Assembly: GCF_036884655.1 (NCBI RefSeq)
Contig: NC_088347.1
Location: 13,769,501-13,833,500, forward strand
Length of the DNA: 64,000 nt
Reading direction: 5' to 3'
DNA from: Musa acuminata AAA Group
Lineage: Eukaryota > Streptophyta > Magnoliopsida > Zingiberales > Musaceae
Position 1 is the first letter of the stretch. Each line of letters opens with the position of its first letter. Both the position numbers and the translations under genes were made by a program. Below are positions 38,036 to 49,581 of this stretch, one piece after another. The notes below the pieces were generated by a model. It did no database searches. It worked only from the letters and a program-made list of their open reading frames with translations, and was not told the DNA's origin.

Positions 38036-39421
38036 TCAAACATATAAGATAGGGCCTTTTATGAAGGTGGTTGGATTTTGGTGAGGACTTCTCACAAATC
38101 TGATTCCTCTTCTTTTGGGAACGTGACCCTTGTTTGCAAGGATCATGTTCAAGGACTTGCTTCCAACCTCGAATTTCTTCAAGGTGTCCTTAAGTAGCAA
38201 GTTTTTCTTGTGGAGAGTTTCTAGATCATGATATTTTATGCATGAACCTAAACTATCATGATATTCAGCTTTTAACTTATCGAAATTATAAGTAAGACTA
38301 TCATGCTCCTTTTTTAGCAATTTATATTTTCTACTAATAATCTTACATTCATCAAATAAATCATGGAAGGCATTTAATAATTCATCAAATGATAAATCTG
38401 CATCTATTAAATTCGTTACCTCCTCTCCGATGGTAATTAAGGCGTAATGAGCAACTTGCTCGGTGTTGGACTCCTCTTCTTCGGATGTGCTCGAGTCATC
38501 CCATGTTGCTTTGAGCGCCTTCTTCTTTGATATTTTCTTTTTGACTTGGGGACAATCACGCTTGTAGTGTCTTGGCTTCTTGCACTCATAGCAAATAACT
38601 TGGTCCTTCTTGGGTTCAAGTTTATTTTTTGTGTCATTCTTAAACTTGTTTCTTTTAATAAATATTTTAAAATTTCTTGTTAGAAGTGCCAAGTCATCGT
38701 CACAGTCCTCATCACTTGAGTTTTCTCTCAAGTGGTCTTCTGAAGTTCTAAGTGCCATATCCTTCCTGTTTTTTGGAAGGATGTCTTCTTGCTCTTCATG
38801 AGCTTTGCAAGTCATCTCATAAGTCATTAATGACCCGATTAGTTCTTCAAGAGGGAAGTTGTTTAGATCTTTCGCCTCTTGAATAGCAGTGACTTTAGGA
38901 TCCCAACTCTTAGGAAGGGATCTTAGAATCTTATTTACGAGCTCAAAATCCGAAAAACTTTTTCTGAGTCATTTTAGACCGTTGACGACATCCGTGAAAC
39001 GAGTAAACATGTCGCCAATAGTCTCACTCGGTTTCATCCGGAAAAGTTCGAAAGAATGTAACAAAAGATTAATTTTTGACTCTTTCACTCTACTTGTGCC
39101 TTCGTGAGTCACTTCGAGTGTATGCCAAATATCAAATGCAGTTTCACAAACCGAAACACGGTTGAACTCGTTTTTATCAAGTGCACAAAATAAGGCATTC
39201 ATAGCCTTTGCATTAAGAGTGAAAGCCTTCTTCTCCAATTCATTCCAATCGATCATTGGAAGAGAAGACTTCGAAAATCCATTTTCGACAAGATTCCAAA
39301 GTTCAAAATCCATAGAAATAAGAAAGATCCTCATTCGGGTCTTCCAATAGGTGTAGTCCGTCCCATTGAACATGGGTGGATGTGTAATAGAATGACCCTC
39401 TTGGTTTCTGGTGTATGCCAT
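38036..39421 (-). pseudogene. Element A gag, split by a stop
   Basis: The frame starts at 39421 with MAYTRNQEGHSITHPP and the FNGTDYTYWKTRMRIF signature. It stops after 150 codons and resumes as a 263-codon frame (38036-38827) with a zinc knuckle CYECKKPRHYKRDC (the usual Gly replaced by Arg), an acidic Ser/Glu stretch and a coiled-coil-like segment. Gag forms the virus-like particle. Confidence 0.9.
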
Positions 39422-39455
39422 CTCTCTTGGGTTTTAATCCGTTTGAGAATTAACC

Positions 39456-39467
39456 CCGCTCTGATAC
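39456..39467 (-). other. Primer binding site of element A
   Basis: GCTCTGATACCA on the plus strand, two bases from the 5' LTR. A perfect initiator tRNA-Met PBS. Confidence 0.92.
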
Positions 39468-39469
39468 CA

Positions 39470-41223
39470 ATTGTTAGGATCCAGAGCACTAAGAGGGGGG
39501 TGAATTAGTGCAGCGGAAAACCTTCTACGAAAAATAAAATCTGCGTTCATTCGTTAAAAGTGATTTTGGTAAGAAAGTCGATTCGTAAATCACTTTAACT
39601 TTTGTTTAAGCGAGATGCAGTAGAGATATAAATGCAGTTTGCAGTTATGATTCTAATCAGATAGTAGGCGCAAACTGAAGTATGATATTCGTACGAAAAA
39701 ATTGCTTTACGTCTAAATTCTGATTCGTAAATCACTTGATTAAGAGAGATGCAGTTTAAGCAAGGATATAAAGGCAGTTTGCAGTTGTGATAGAAATCAA
39801 AACGTAAACGCAAACATAAATATGATGATCGTACGATGAAACTATTTTATGTCTAAACGCCGATTCGAAAAGTGCAAAGCTTGAAACCCGATCGTATATA
39901 TGCAGAAAGCAGTATGCTTTAGAGGAGGTTTGCAGTAAAGATAATATGCTCAAAGTAAATGCAAACCAAGATTTAGAGTGGTTCGGTCAATCTTGACCTA
40001 CTCCACTTTTGGCTTCCTCCATCGACGAGGTCACCGACGTCAACTAGAGGCCTTCCTTCAATAGGCGAAGGCCAACCACCCTTTTACAGTTTCACTCCTT
40101 TTGACGGGCTTAGGAGACAACTCTTACAGAATTTTCTCTCATCTCTTTAAAGCTTAGAACTTGGAAGAAAAGAGGGAGAAGAACTTTTGGCCTTTACAAC
40201 AATTTTGAACTCTAAAAATCACAGAACAAGATTAGGATTTCGGTGTATATTTTGTGCCCTTTCAGTGCTGAATGGGTTGGGTATTTATAGGCCCCAACCC
40301 AGTTTGAATTTGGAGCTCAAAACTGTCAATTCCCGGAATTCTGGGATTTGACGGTTGCACCTCCTGACTGGAGCGGTTACACCGCCTAGCAAAGCTCGAA
40401 GACTGAGCCTCTAGGCAGTGCCACCTCCTGTCAGGGGCGGTTGCATCTCCTGCCAGAGCTCGAAGACCGAGCTCAGGCGGTGCCACCTCCTGACTGAGGT
40501 GGTTGCACCGCTCAGCCAAAGCTCGGAGACCGAGCCCAGGCGGTGCCACCTCTGTCAGGGGAGGTTGCACCGCCCAGTCTCACTCGGAGACTGAGCCCGA
40601 GTAGTGCCACCTCCTAGCTGGGGCGGTTACACCGCCCAGTCTCGCTCGGAGACTTAGCCCAGGCGATGCCACCTCCTGGCTTGGGCGGTTCAACCGCCTG
40701 GCAGAAATCAGGGTCTGAATGGGTTGATCCATTCGGCCCAATTTGGGTTTTTCAAGGGCCCAATTGCTCCAAGATTAAGTTAATGGGATCACCTCCCATT
40801 TCCAACTTAATCATTATGCTAACTACAATTTTTCCTAAGATATTTACTGTAACTTGCTCCGGTGCGTCAATCGCTTCTTCCGGCGAGCTTCCGGCGAACT
40901 TCCGTCGATCATCTGATGAACCCTCGGTGATGCTCCTGCGGACTTTCGGAAAACTCCTGGACTTGCGACGATCCACTTAGTGAGTTTCGATGAGCTTCTT
41001 TGGCAAGCTCATGGACTTCTCAGATTTGTTCCCGCAGAACCTCCAACGACTTTTCGAACTTCCGTCGAACTCTCGAACTCCCAACGTGATCATTGTCTTG
41101 ACTCTAGCGTAACTCCTGCTGCATATCTTACTTTCATCGTAGTTAATCCTGCACACTTATCTCAATATATAGATTAGATAACAAATGACAATTGACGTCA
41201 TCATCAAAATCTGAGATTCAATA
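39470..41223 (-). repeat. 5' LTR of element A
   Basis: Plus strand TGTTAGGATCC to GAGATTCAATA. It has the same internal duplication and GC-rich U3 repeats as its partner. GTGAC follows directly. Confidence 0.93.
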
Positions 41224-43162
41224 GTGACGCTTAAAGACAATCTGAGACAACGACTTTGTTAGTGGATCTGCAATGTTATCGTCGGATGGAACTCTTTCCA
41301 TTGCAACATCTCCTCGGGTTACGATCTCTTTGATAAGGTGGAACCTCCTCAGAACATGTTGAGATTTCTGATGAGACCTAGGTTCCTTCGCTTGAGTAAT
41401 CGCCCTGTTGTTGTCGCAATATAAAGAGATCGACTCCTCGCTACCTGGCACGACTCTCAATTCTGTGATGAACTTCTTCACCCAAACTCCCTCCTTTGCT
41501 GCATTTGATGCAGCAATGTACTCCGCCTCTATGGTCGAGTCAGTAGTAGTCTCTTGCTTGGAACTCTTCCAGCACACTACTCCTCCATTCAAGGTGTACA
41601 CATACCCTGAATTCGACTTACTATCATCGACATCAGACTAAAAGCTTGAGTCCGTGTAGCCTTCAACCTTAAGGCTATTACCTCCATATACTAGTAAAAG
41701 ATCCTTAGTCCTTCTTAAGTACTTAAAGGATATACTTTACTGCTTTCCAGTGGATTCGCTTGATACCTGCTCGTGACACTTAGAGCATGTGCTATATCAG
41801 GCCTAGTACATAGCATGGCATACATGATAGACCCTATTGCTGAGGCATAAGGTATCATATCCATGTTCGCCCTTTCTTTTGGAGTCTTTGGGGATATACT
41901 CGTAGAAAGCAATATCCCATATCTCATCGGTATGAGACCTCTCTTGGAATTTTCCATGCTAAACCTTTTAATAATGGTTTTTATGTACCTGGACTGGGAC
42001 AAGCCAAGCATTCTTTTGTATCTATCTCTATAGATTCGAATCCCCAAGATATAGGATGCTTCCCCTAAGTCCTTCATGTAGAAGTGTCTAGATAACCAAG
42101 CCTTTACCATGGATAGCATTCCTACGTCATTCCCAATGATCAGAATGTCATCCACATATAACACCAAAAAGGTGATAGCGCTCTCACTTACCTTCTTGTA
42201 CACACAAGGCTCATCTTCGTTCTTAACGAAGTCATAAGATCTAATTGCCTCATCAAATCTTATGTTCCAACTTCGGGAAGCTTGCTTTAGTCCATAAATG
42301 GATCTAAGCAAACTACACACCTTATTTGGGCAGTTCTTGGACATGAATCCCTCAAGTTGCATCATATACACCTCCTCCTCGAGGTTCCCATTGAGGAATG
42401 TCGTTTTCACATCCATCTGCCAGATCTCATAATCATAGTGTGCTGCAATAGCTAATAGAATTCTGATGGATTTCAGCATTGCTACGGGTAAGAAGGTTTC
42501 GTCATAGTCAACACCTTGCCTTTGGCGATACCCCTTAGCCACTAGCCTTACTTTATAGGTCTCTATCTTTCCATCTGCTCCGATCTTTTTTTTAAAGATC
42601 CACTTACAACCGATGGGTACAATACCTTCGGGCATATCAACTAGGTTCCAAATCTTGTTGGAGTATATAGAATCCATCTCAGAATTTTTGGCTTCTTGCC
42701 ACTTCCCGGAGTCTATACTCATAATAGCCTCCTCGTAGGTCTGAGGATCAATATCCTCAATATCCTCTCCTCTAATATGTCCCACATATCTCTCAGGAGG
42801 ATGGGATACTCTATCAAACATACGTAAAGTTGAAACTTGTGTATTAGGTACCTGAACAGACTCGAGCTGTAGAGTGGTGCTTGAGCTTGGTTCTCCAACC
42901 TCGCTCAACTCTATCATTCTCCCACTATCTCCGCCAAGAATGTGTTCCTTCTCAAGAAACACTGCTCTATTAGCTACAAAGTCCTTTTGGTCCTCGAGAT
43001 GATAGAAAAAATACCCACAAATTTCCTTGGGGTATCTCATAAATTTGCATCACTCTGTCCTTTATTCTAACTTATCGGTGTTGTGTCTTTTAACATGGAC
43101 AAGGCAGCCTCAAATCATAACCACCTTAAGATCAGGCTTCTTCCCTTTCTATATCTCATATG
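41224..43162 (-). pseudogene. Element B reverse transcriptase-RNase H and integrase end
   Basis: Angela-type pol. The 441-codon frame at 41715-43040 contains WIFKKKIGADGKIETYKVRL, the catalytic LYVDDILIIGND box and the CTRPDIAHALS motif. RNase H (41224-41601) has TIEAEYIAAS and ends at the A insertion; its last codons are at 31909-31948. A frameshift near 41640-41715 separates RT from RNase H. To the right, the integrase C-terminal part (43041-43162) is cut by element C. Confidence 0.9.
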
Positions 43163-43167
43163 GTGTC
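43163..43167. other. Left target-site duplication of element C (GTGTC)
   Basis: It corresponds to GTGTA at 55508-55512 with one difference. Element B reads on in register from one side to the other (TPYE motif of the integrase). Confidence 0.8.
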
Positions 43168-44595
43168 TGTTAGGATCGGAGTGGCACTAAGAGAGGGGGG
43201 TGAATTAGTGCAGCGGATTAAAATTTTGGTTTCGACAAATCTTTTGATACAATAAAAACCGAACTTAAAAAGCTTAACTTGATCGCGTGTTCGTAAAGAT
43301 ATGTAGCAAAGGTAATGAGGAAATAAAGCACGTAAGAAGGTTTGTAGTAATGTAAATATCAATAATGAAATGCAAACCAGAGATCACGCCGATTTTAAAG
43401 TGGTTCGGTCAAATGACTTACATCCACTTGCGAGGCCCCCTTCGATGAGGCTCCCACCTACCACTAGCAAATTTCTTGAAGGGGAAGGGCAAATACCCCT
43501 CTTACAACTTTTTACAAGCGGTTCACACTCTTACAAATTTTCAGCAAGAAAGAAGGAGATGAACACTCTAACAAATTGAAAACAAGACTTGCTAAGACTT
43601 TTCTAAGACCTTTCTCTCAATCAATTGCTTCACAAAAAGTTGTAATCTTTGATGTTCTCTTTTTGGCTTGAGGACAATCGTTCTTGTAGTGTCCCGATTT
43701 TTTGCAATCATAGCAAATCACTTGGTCCTTCTTGTGTTGAAATTTATTTTTTGTATTATTTTTAAATTTATTCTTTCTTAAATATTTTTTAAATTTTTGA
43801 TTCAAAAGTGCAATGTCATTGTCACTGTCCTCATCACTTGATGTTCCTTTCAAGTGATCTTCTTGTGATGTGAATGCCATATCCTTCCTATTCTTTGGAA
43901 GGGGGTTCTTGAGCTCGTCATGAGCTTGACAAGTCATTTCGTAGGTCATTAGAGATCCAATAAGTTCTTCAAGAGAGAATGTTTTAAGGTCTTTGGCCTC
44001 TTGAATAGCCATAACTTTTGGATCCCAACTTTTAGGGAGGGATCTTAAGATTTTAGTTACTAGTTCAAAGTTAGTAAAATCTTTACCAAGAGCTTTGAGT
44101 CCATTGATGACATCCGTGAATCGAGTGTATATGTCTCCGATGGACTCACTTGGTTTCATTCGAAAAAGTTCGTAAGAGTGTACAAGGATGTTGATTTTGG
44201 ACTCTTTCACTTGGCTAGTGCCTTCATGAGTGACCTCAAGAGTTCTCCAAATATCAACAGCCGAATCACAAATTGAAACACGATTAAATTCATTTTTGTC
44301 TAGTGCACAAAACAAGGCATTCATAGCCTTTGCGTTTAAAGCAAAAACCTTCTTCTCCGATTCATTCCATTCGCTCATCGGAAGAGAAGATTTTTGAAAT
44401 CCATTTTCAACAATAGACCAAAGCTCGAAATCCATGGAAACGAGGAAGATCCTCATACGAGTCTTCAAATAAGTATAATCCGACCCATTAAAAATGGGTG
44501 GATGTGTGATAGAATGACCCTCATGTATGCCGGAGTAAGCCATCTATCTTGGGTATCAAACCAAATATGAGACTGAGCCTAGCTTTGATATCAAT
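43168..44595 (-). mobile_element. Extra unit 1 of element C: gag 5' half fused to R-U5
   Basis: Positions 43168-43647 match the U5-R part of the C LTRs. At about 43647-43650 the sequence jumps into gag and runs through the gag start at 44543 to a degenerate PBS (44582-44593). U3 is missing. The gag start side is open for 308 codons (43617-44543) with a zinc knuckle CYDCKKSGHYKNDC; the last dozen residues are read from LTR sequence. Confidence 0.9.
43617..44543 (-). CDS. Truncated gag of extra unit 1, intact frame
   Basis: The open frame starts MAYSGIHEGHSITHPP and keeps the gag core and the CCHC knuckle CYDCKKSGHYKNDC. It then runs across the gag/LTR junction near 43648 and ends in LTR-derived codons (TFCEAID). 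It lacks the acidic and coiled-coil part of full gag. It is the only unbroken gag N-terminal half with its knuckle in the window. Expression is not known and the unit has no U3 promoter of its own. Confidence 0.7.
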   Translation of the reverse strand: MAYSGIHEGHSITHPPIFNGSDYTYLKTRMRIFLVSMDFELWSIVENGFQKSSLPMSEWNESEKKVFALNAKAMNALFCALDKNEFNRVSICDSAVDIWRTLEVTHEGTSQVKESKINILVHSYELFRMKPSESIGDIYTRFTDVINGLKALGKDFTNFELVTKILRSLPKSWDPKVMAIQEAKDLKTFSLEELIGSLMTYEMTCQAHDELKNPLPKNRKDMAFTSQEDHLKGTSSDEDSDNDIALLNQKFKKYLRKNKFKNNTKNKFQHKKDQVICYDCKKSGHYKNDCPQAKKRTSKITTFCEAID

Positions 44596-46020
44596 TGTTA
44601 GGATCGGAGCGGCACTAAAAGAGGGGGGGTGAATTAGTATAACGGATTAAAATTTTGGTTTCGACAAATCTTTTGATACAATAAAAACGAACTTGAAAAG
44701 CTTAACTTGAACGCGTGTTCGTAAAGGTATGCAGCAAAGGTAATGAGGAAATAAAGCACGTAAGAAGGTTTGCAGTAATGTAAATAGAAATAACGAAATG
44801 CAAACCATAGATCACGTCGATTTTAAAGTGATTCGGTCAAATGACCTACATCCACTTGCGATGCCCTCTTCGATGAGGCTCCCATCTTCCACTAGCAAAT
44901 TTCTTGAAGGGGAAGGGCAAATACCCCTCTTACAATTTTTTACAAGCGGTTCACACTCTTACAAATTTTCAGCAAGAAAGGAGATGAACACTCTAGCAAA
45001 TTGAAAACAAGACTTGCTAAGACTTTTCTAAGACCTTTCTCTCAATTAATTGCTTCACAAAAAGTTGTAATCTTTGATGTTCTCTTTTTGGCTTGAGGAC
45101 AATCGTTCTTGTAGTATCCCGGTTTTTTGCAATCATAGCAAATCACTTGGTCCTTCTTGTGTTGAAATTTATTTTTTTGTATTATTTTTAAATTTATTGT
45201 TTCTTAAATATTTTTAAAATTTTTGAGTCAAAAGTACAATGTCATTGTCACTGTCCTCATCACTTGATGTTCCTTTCAAGTGATCTTCTTGTGATGTGAA
45301 TGCCATATCCTTCCTATTCTTTGGAAGGGGGTTCTCGAGCTCGTCATGAGCTTGACAAGTCATTTCGTAGGTCATTAGAGACCCAATAAGTTCTTCAAGA
45401 GAGAATGTTTTAAGGTCTTTGGCCTCTTGAATGACCGTAACTTTTGGATCCCAACTTTTAAGGAGGGATCTTAAGATTTTATTACTAGTTCAAAGTTAGT
45501 AAAATCTTTACCAAGAGCTTTGAGTCCATTGATGACATCCGTGAACCGGGTGTACATGTCTCTGATGGACTCACTTGGTTTCATTCAGAAAAGTTCGCAA
45601 GAGTGCACAAGGATGTTGATTTTGGACTCTTTCACTCGGCTAGTGCCTTCATGAGTCACCTCAAGAGTTCTCCAAATATCAAAAGCCGAATCACAAATTG
45701 AAACTTGATTAAATTCATTTTTGTCTAGTGCACAAAACAAGGCATTCATAGCCTTTGCATTTAAAGCAAAAACCTTCTTCTCCGATTCATTCCATTCGCT
45801 CATCGGAAGAGAAGATTTTTGAAATCTGTTTTCAACAATAGACTAAAGCTCGAAATCCATGGAAATGAGGAAGATCCTCATACGAGTCTTCCAATAAGTA
45901 TAATCCGACCCATTAAACATGGGAGGACGTGTGATAGAATGACCCTCATGTATGCCGGAGTAAGCCATCTCTCTTGGGTATCAAACCAAATATGAGAGTG
46001 AGTCTAGCTCTGATACCAAT
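44596..46020 (-). mobile_element. Extra unit 2 of element C: gag 5' half fused to R-U5
   Basis: Same structure and length (1425 bp) as unit 1, with the same junction at about 45071-45074. PBS at 46007-46018 is perfect. Its gag is broken: only 45585-45803 stays open and there are stops and single-base indels. Confidence 0.9.
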
Positions 46021-47228
46021 TGTTAGGATCGGAGCGGCACTAAGAGAGGGGTTTCGACAAATCTTTTGATACAATAAAAACCGAACTTGAAAAGCTTAAC
46101 TTGAACGCGTGTTTGTAAAGGTATGCAGCAAAGGTAATGAGGAAATAAAGCACGTAAGAAGGTTTGTAGTAATGTAAATAGCAATAATGAAATGCAAACC
46201 AGAGATCACGCCGATTTTAAAGTGGTTCGGTCAAATGACCTACATCCACTTACGAGGCCCTCTTCGATGAGGCTTCCACCTTCCACTAGCAAATTTCTTG
46301 AAGGGGAAGGGCAAATACCCCTCTTACAACTTTTTACAAGCGGTTCACACTCTTACAAATTTTCAGCAAGAAAGAAGGAGGTGAACACTCTAGCAAATTG
46401 AAAACAAGACTTGCTAAGACTTTTCTAAGACCTTTCTCTCAATCAATTACTTCACAAAAAATTGTAATCTCAGCTGAGAATTGAGGGGTATTTATAGGCC
46501 TTAAGATGATTCAAATTTGGGCTCCAAAATTTGAATTCTCTTTGGTTCCCGATATTGGCGGTGCCACCGCTTGTCAGTGTCTGACACTGACAATGTACTA
46601 GCGGTCCCACCGCCCAGCCAAGCGGTGCTACCGCCTTGCTCTCAGGGGCTGGGCGGTGCCACCGCCCAGTCTAGCGGTCCCACCACTAGACCCTTCGGTT
46701 CACAGGTTGGGCTTTAAGTTCTGCCCAAACCAAGTCTAATTTTGGGCCCAATTGGCACATAACCAGGATATAGGATTATCTTTTAATCTCAATCCTAATT
46801 ACATGTGAACTACATAACTAAAACATCCCAAGCAAGTTTTAAACCGTGAACATCGAGTCTTGTTCCGGCGAGCTTTCCGACGAACTTCCGATATGCCCTC
46901 GGATTTCTTCTGATGGACTCCCAGCAGGCTCCCGATCTTGTGACGACTTCAACGAGTAGCCGAGCCTTCTCGGTGATCTCCGCGAACCTTTGACGATCTC
47001 TTTAGCGAACTTCCGAAAATTCCGACAAGTTCCTGATTTCTTCTCTATTGGTTCCTGCAGCATCTTCGATGATTCTTCGGACTCTTAAACGTCCATCGAA
47101 CTTGAGTCCGGTATTCTTGCTTTATATTTTCTGGTTATCGTAGTTAATCCTGCACACTTAACTCAATAATATGGATTAGATCAATTAACCCATCAATTGA
47201 TTTTATCATCAAAATCCGAGATTCAATA
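46021..47228 (-). repeat. 3' LTR of element C
   Basis: Plus strand TGTTAGGATCGG to GAGATTCAATA. It lacks about 33 bp of U5, including the GAATTAGTGC signature present in the other copies (gap near 46050). Minus-strand TATA box TATAAATA at 46489-46496. GC-rich GGTGCCACCGCC repeats at about 46555-46690. Confidence 0.92.
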
Positions 47229-47242
47229 ATCTCTCCCTTTTT
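47229..47242 (-). other. Polypurine tract of element C
   Basis: AAAAAGGGAGAGAT on the element strand abuts the 3' LTR. Confidence 0.85.
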
Positions 47243-47949
47243 GATGATGACAATCAATTGATGACGGAGTTAAACGTAACTCCCCCTATCTATATGTCAT
47301 ATTATGGGAAGATAAAAACACTTGAATTCCATCCCATTGAATTCAAACATAAATCGATAAGTTCTAACCGTAGAACTTATCGTTATTCTCATTAAGCAAT
47401 AGTAAATACGAAACTTCAATGAAAATCATTTTCAAGTCGAATGATAAGGGACGATTTTTACTACGATAGGAGATCAAGATTTTTAACATGAATTTCATGA
47501 TATAGATGTAAGGCATGCTTTCAATATGATCAATCAATCTTACGATATTCTTAAAGATTTTACAAGGCATAACATTCGTATCACACAAGCTTTTGTAATT
47601 CATATAAGTCATGCTATCAAAATGGTACAAGTCATCACTTTTCTTCCCCTTTGTCATCAACAAAAAGGAGATGAGACTTTGAAGCACACAATTTGTGATC
47701 ATAAAATCAGTAAGATTAATCATTCAAATCTGCCAAAAATATTTATCCAGAATTCATCTAAAAAAAATCAGCATTCATCCAGAAAAAAAAATCAGCATAT
47801 ATCCAAAATTTTAAAAATACATCTAAAAGGAAGGTTCAGTTTTCGTTCAAAAGATGATAAGCTTCGAACTTGATATTAAGAGTAAACAGAACAGAATAAA
47901 AAGATACATCAATTAATCCTTAGGAGGTAATCCATAGTGCTGATACATA
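47243..47949 (-). other. 3' non-coding region of element C
   Basis: AT-rich with no supported frame. It holds the internal purine motif (complement of CTTCCCCTTTGTCATCAAC near 47644-47662). Confidence 0.65.
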
Positions 47950-49027
47950 ACATTTATTTTTTGATTCATTTGTCATAGTTCCTTCAAAATTTCAATTTGC
48001 TGGGGTTGAATTTGTTCTTACTACGATTTGAGTTGGTCTTGTTGGAATTTGATCTGAGACAGTTCTGCCATAATGAATCCTTCAGAGGATGAAACAGGAG
48101 CTGAAGGTGTTGTGCCAAAGGGACTAGGAGGAGGAGATTCATTTCCCCTAAAAATTGGTGTTTTTGGTTGTTCTACTGGTGGAGGAATAGGATCAGTCCT
48201 TCTAGGTTGCCTCACCCATATTTCATTGTTAAATGTGCACCTAAGTCTTTTTAGTAGATTTTTATTGATGATGTGCATCTATCACTTTGAATTGTTTCTT
48301 CATCGGGTGGGATGCAAATGTCATAGGCAAAAAGAAATCTAGTGATTAACCCCCCATATATCAACATAGTATCTTTAGCTATAATATCCTACATGTGTTG
48401 CCATATTGAATATCCAAAACAGTTATGTTGACCGATCATAATCCAATACATGATGCTTATCTCTATTAGACTCATTTCATCAAGATGAAATTGCTTAGGG
48501 AATAGTATGCTTGTTATGATATGATGAAGAATCTTAGAGTTAAAAGGTAGTAAGTGTTCGCAACTCTTGGGTATTATTCCGAGGTCCGAGTTTGCAAAAA
48601 TAGTTTCGACAGCTTCGGTATAAGTTGCTCCGATTATATTAACATCCCATTTACCTCTAAAATAGCAGCCCCTATCTTTTTCAGTGATTCCAATTAGTTC
48701 ACAAATAGTATTATCAGAAATCCTAATTTGTGTTCCTAAAACGTAAGTACTTAGGCTATCGTTATCTACCCATAAGTTTGCATAAAAGAGCCTAACTAAC
48801 CTAGGATAAATTGGTTCATCTATTTGTAGGAGAGGTAGGGCCTTTAGATGAGCAAACCACCTAATGGGTTCTAAGTCTCCTAGTTCATCGAGATCAACGT
48901 GTTTACCCTTATGGATACATCTTGTTTCAAATTTTGGAAACCTAAGAGCCTCTTCTTTGGATCTAAAAAGATCGTGATCATATGAATCTCCTTCAATCCT
49001 TTTCCCTTTTGATCTCTTAGGAGCCAT
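47950..49027 (-). pseudogene. Additional ORF of element C after pol, plant-transposon-protein-like
   Basis: The frame starts at 49027 (MAPKRSKGKRIEGDSYDHD) and is open for 212 codons. The block YPRLVRLFYANLWVD, then an IRISDNTICELIGI stretch, resembles the domain known as putative plant transposon protein (Pfam Transposase_32), found near retroelements. A TAG at about 48386 and then a frameshift near 48265 break it. The C-terminal part (48021-48278) is Pro-rich (PPPSPFGTTPSAP) with a Gln-rich possible coiled coil. It lies between RNase H and the 3' LTR on the element strand, where some SIRE-type elements carry an extra gene. Function is unknown; the domain match is from memory. Confidence 0.6.
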
Positions 49028-49581
49028 TATCTAGACAAGATGATAGGAGAAAAAAATATGAAATTGTAATGAGTAGGTAAAACAAGAAGAGGAAGGAAGG
49101 ATTTTACCTTATGGAGTGTTTTTTGGAGGATGGAGAGCTTGGACCAATAAGAATCCCTCTCCAAGATTTATAGAGGTTAGAATGAGAGTTAGGAAGGTTT
49201 TTGGGAGAGTTTAAGGGGGGCCTTCATGGGTTGGGGGCGGTGTCACCACCGACCCTAACCCTTAGGTATTTAAAGGGTGTCTCGGGCGGTGCCACCGTCG
49301 GTTCTGGCGGCGCTCAAGCGCTCAGGCGGTGCTACCGTTGGTTCTGGCGGTGCCACCACTGGCGTGCTGCAGAAGAAGAAAAAAGAAAAGAAAAATTCTT
49401 TCTTCCCCCTTTTGTTTTGTTTTTTTTATTTTTTTGAGGTGTTTGACTTAAGATAGGTTAAGATAATGAGTTGTACTTCAATATGTCATTTTGAATCGAA
49501 GGAGAATGATGAAGTCAAATCCATAGAAGAACGGAAAAGGAAGAGACATTTTTCGGAAAATATATTCAAACAAGCTTATTT
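49028..49581 (-). other. Spacer between pol and the extra ORF of element C
   Basis: Contains GGCGGTGCCACC-type repeats (about 49235-49370) like those in the LTR U3 regions. No frame is supported. Confidence 0.5.

Larger units (their letters stand above)
31949..41223 (-). mobile_element. Element A: full-length SIRE/Maximus-type copia element inserted in B
   Basis: LTRs 31949-33701 and 39470-41223 (1753 and 1754 bp), exact TSD GTGAC, PBS, gag, protease/integrase, RT-RNase H, about 1.1 kb of 3' non-coding DNA and a polypurine tract are all present, 9275 bp in total. By eye the LTRs differ at about ten of the first 290 positions. The RT-RNase H frame is intact over 502 codons, but gag and integrase have stops, so the element is not autonomous now. 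Confidence 0.95.

Noticed and set aside
39456..39467. tRNA gene at the PBS sites
   Set aside because: Only the 12-base complement of the tRNA 3' end is present; no cloverleaf sequence surrounds it.
41224..43162. Pol at 41.2-43.2 kb as part of element A or C
   Set aside because: Its RT and RNase H sequence is of another copia lineage, and it joins in frame with DNA beyond both TSDs, so it belongs to B.
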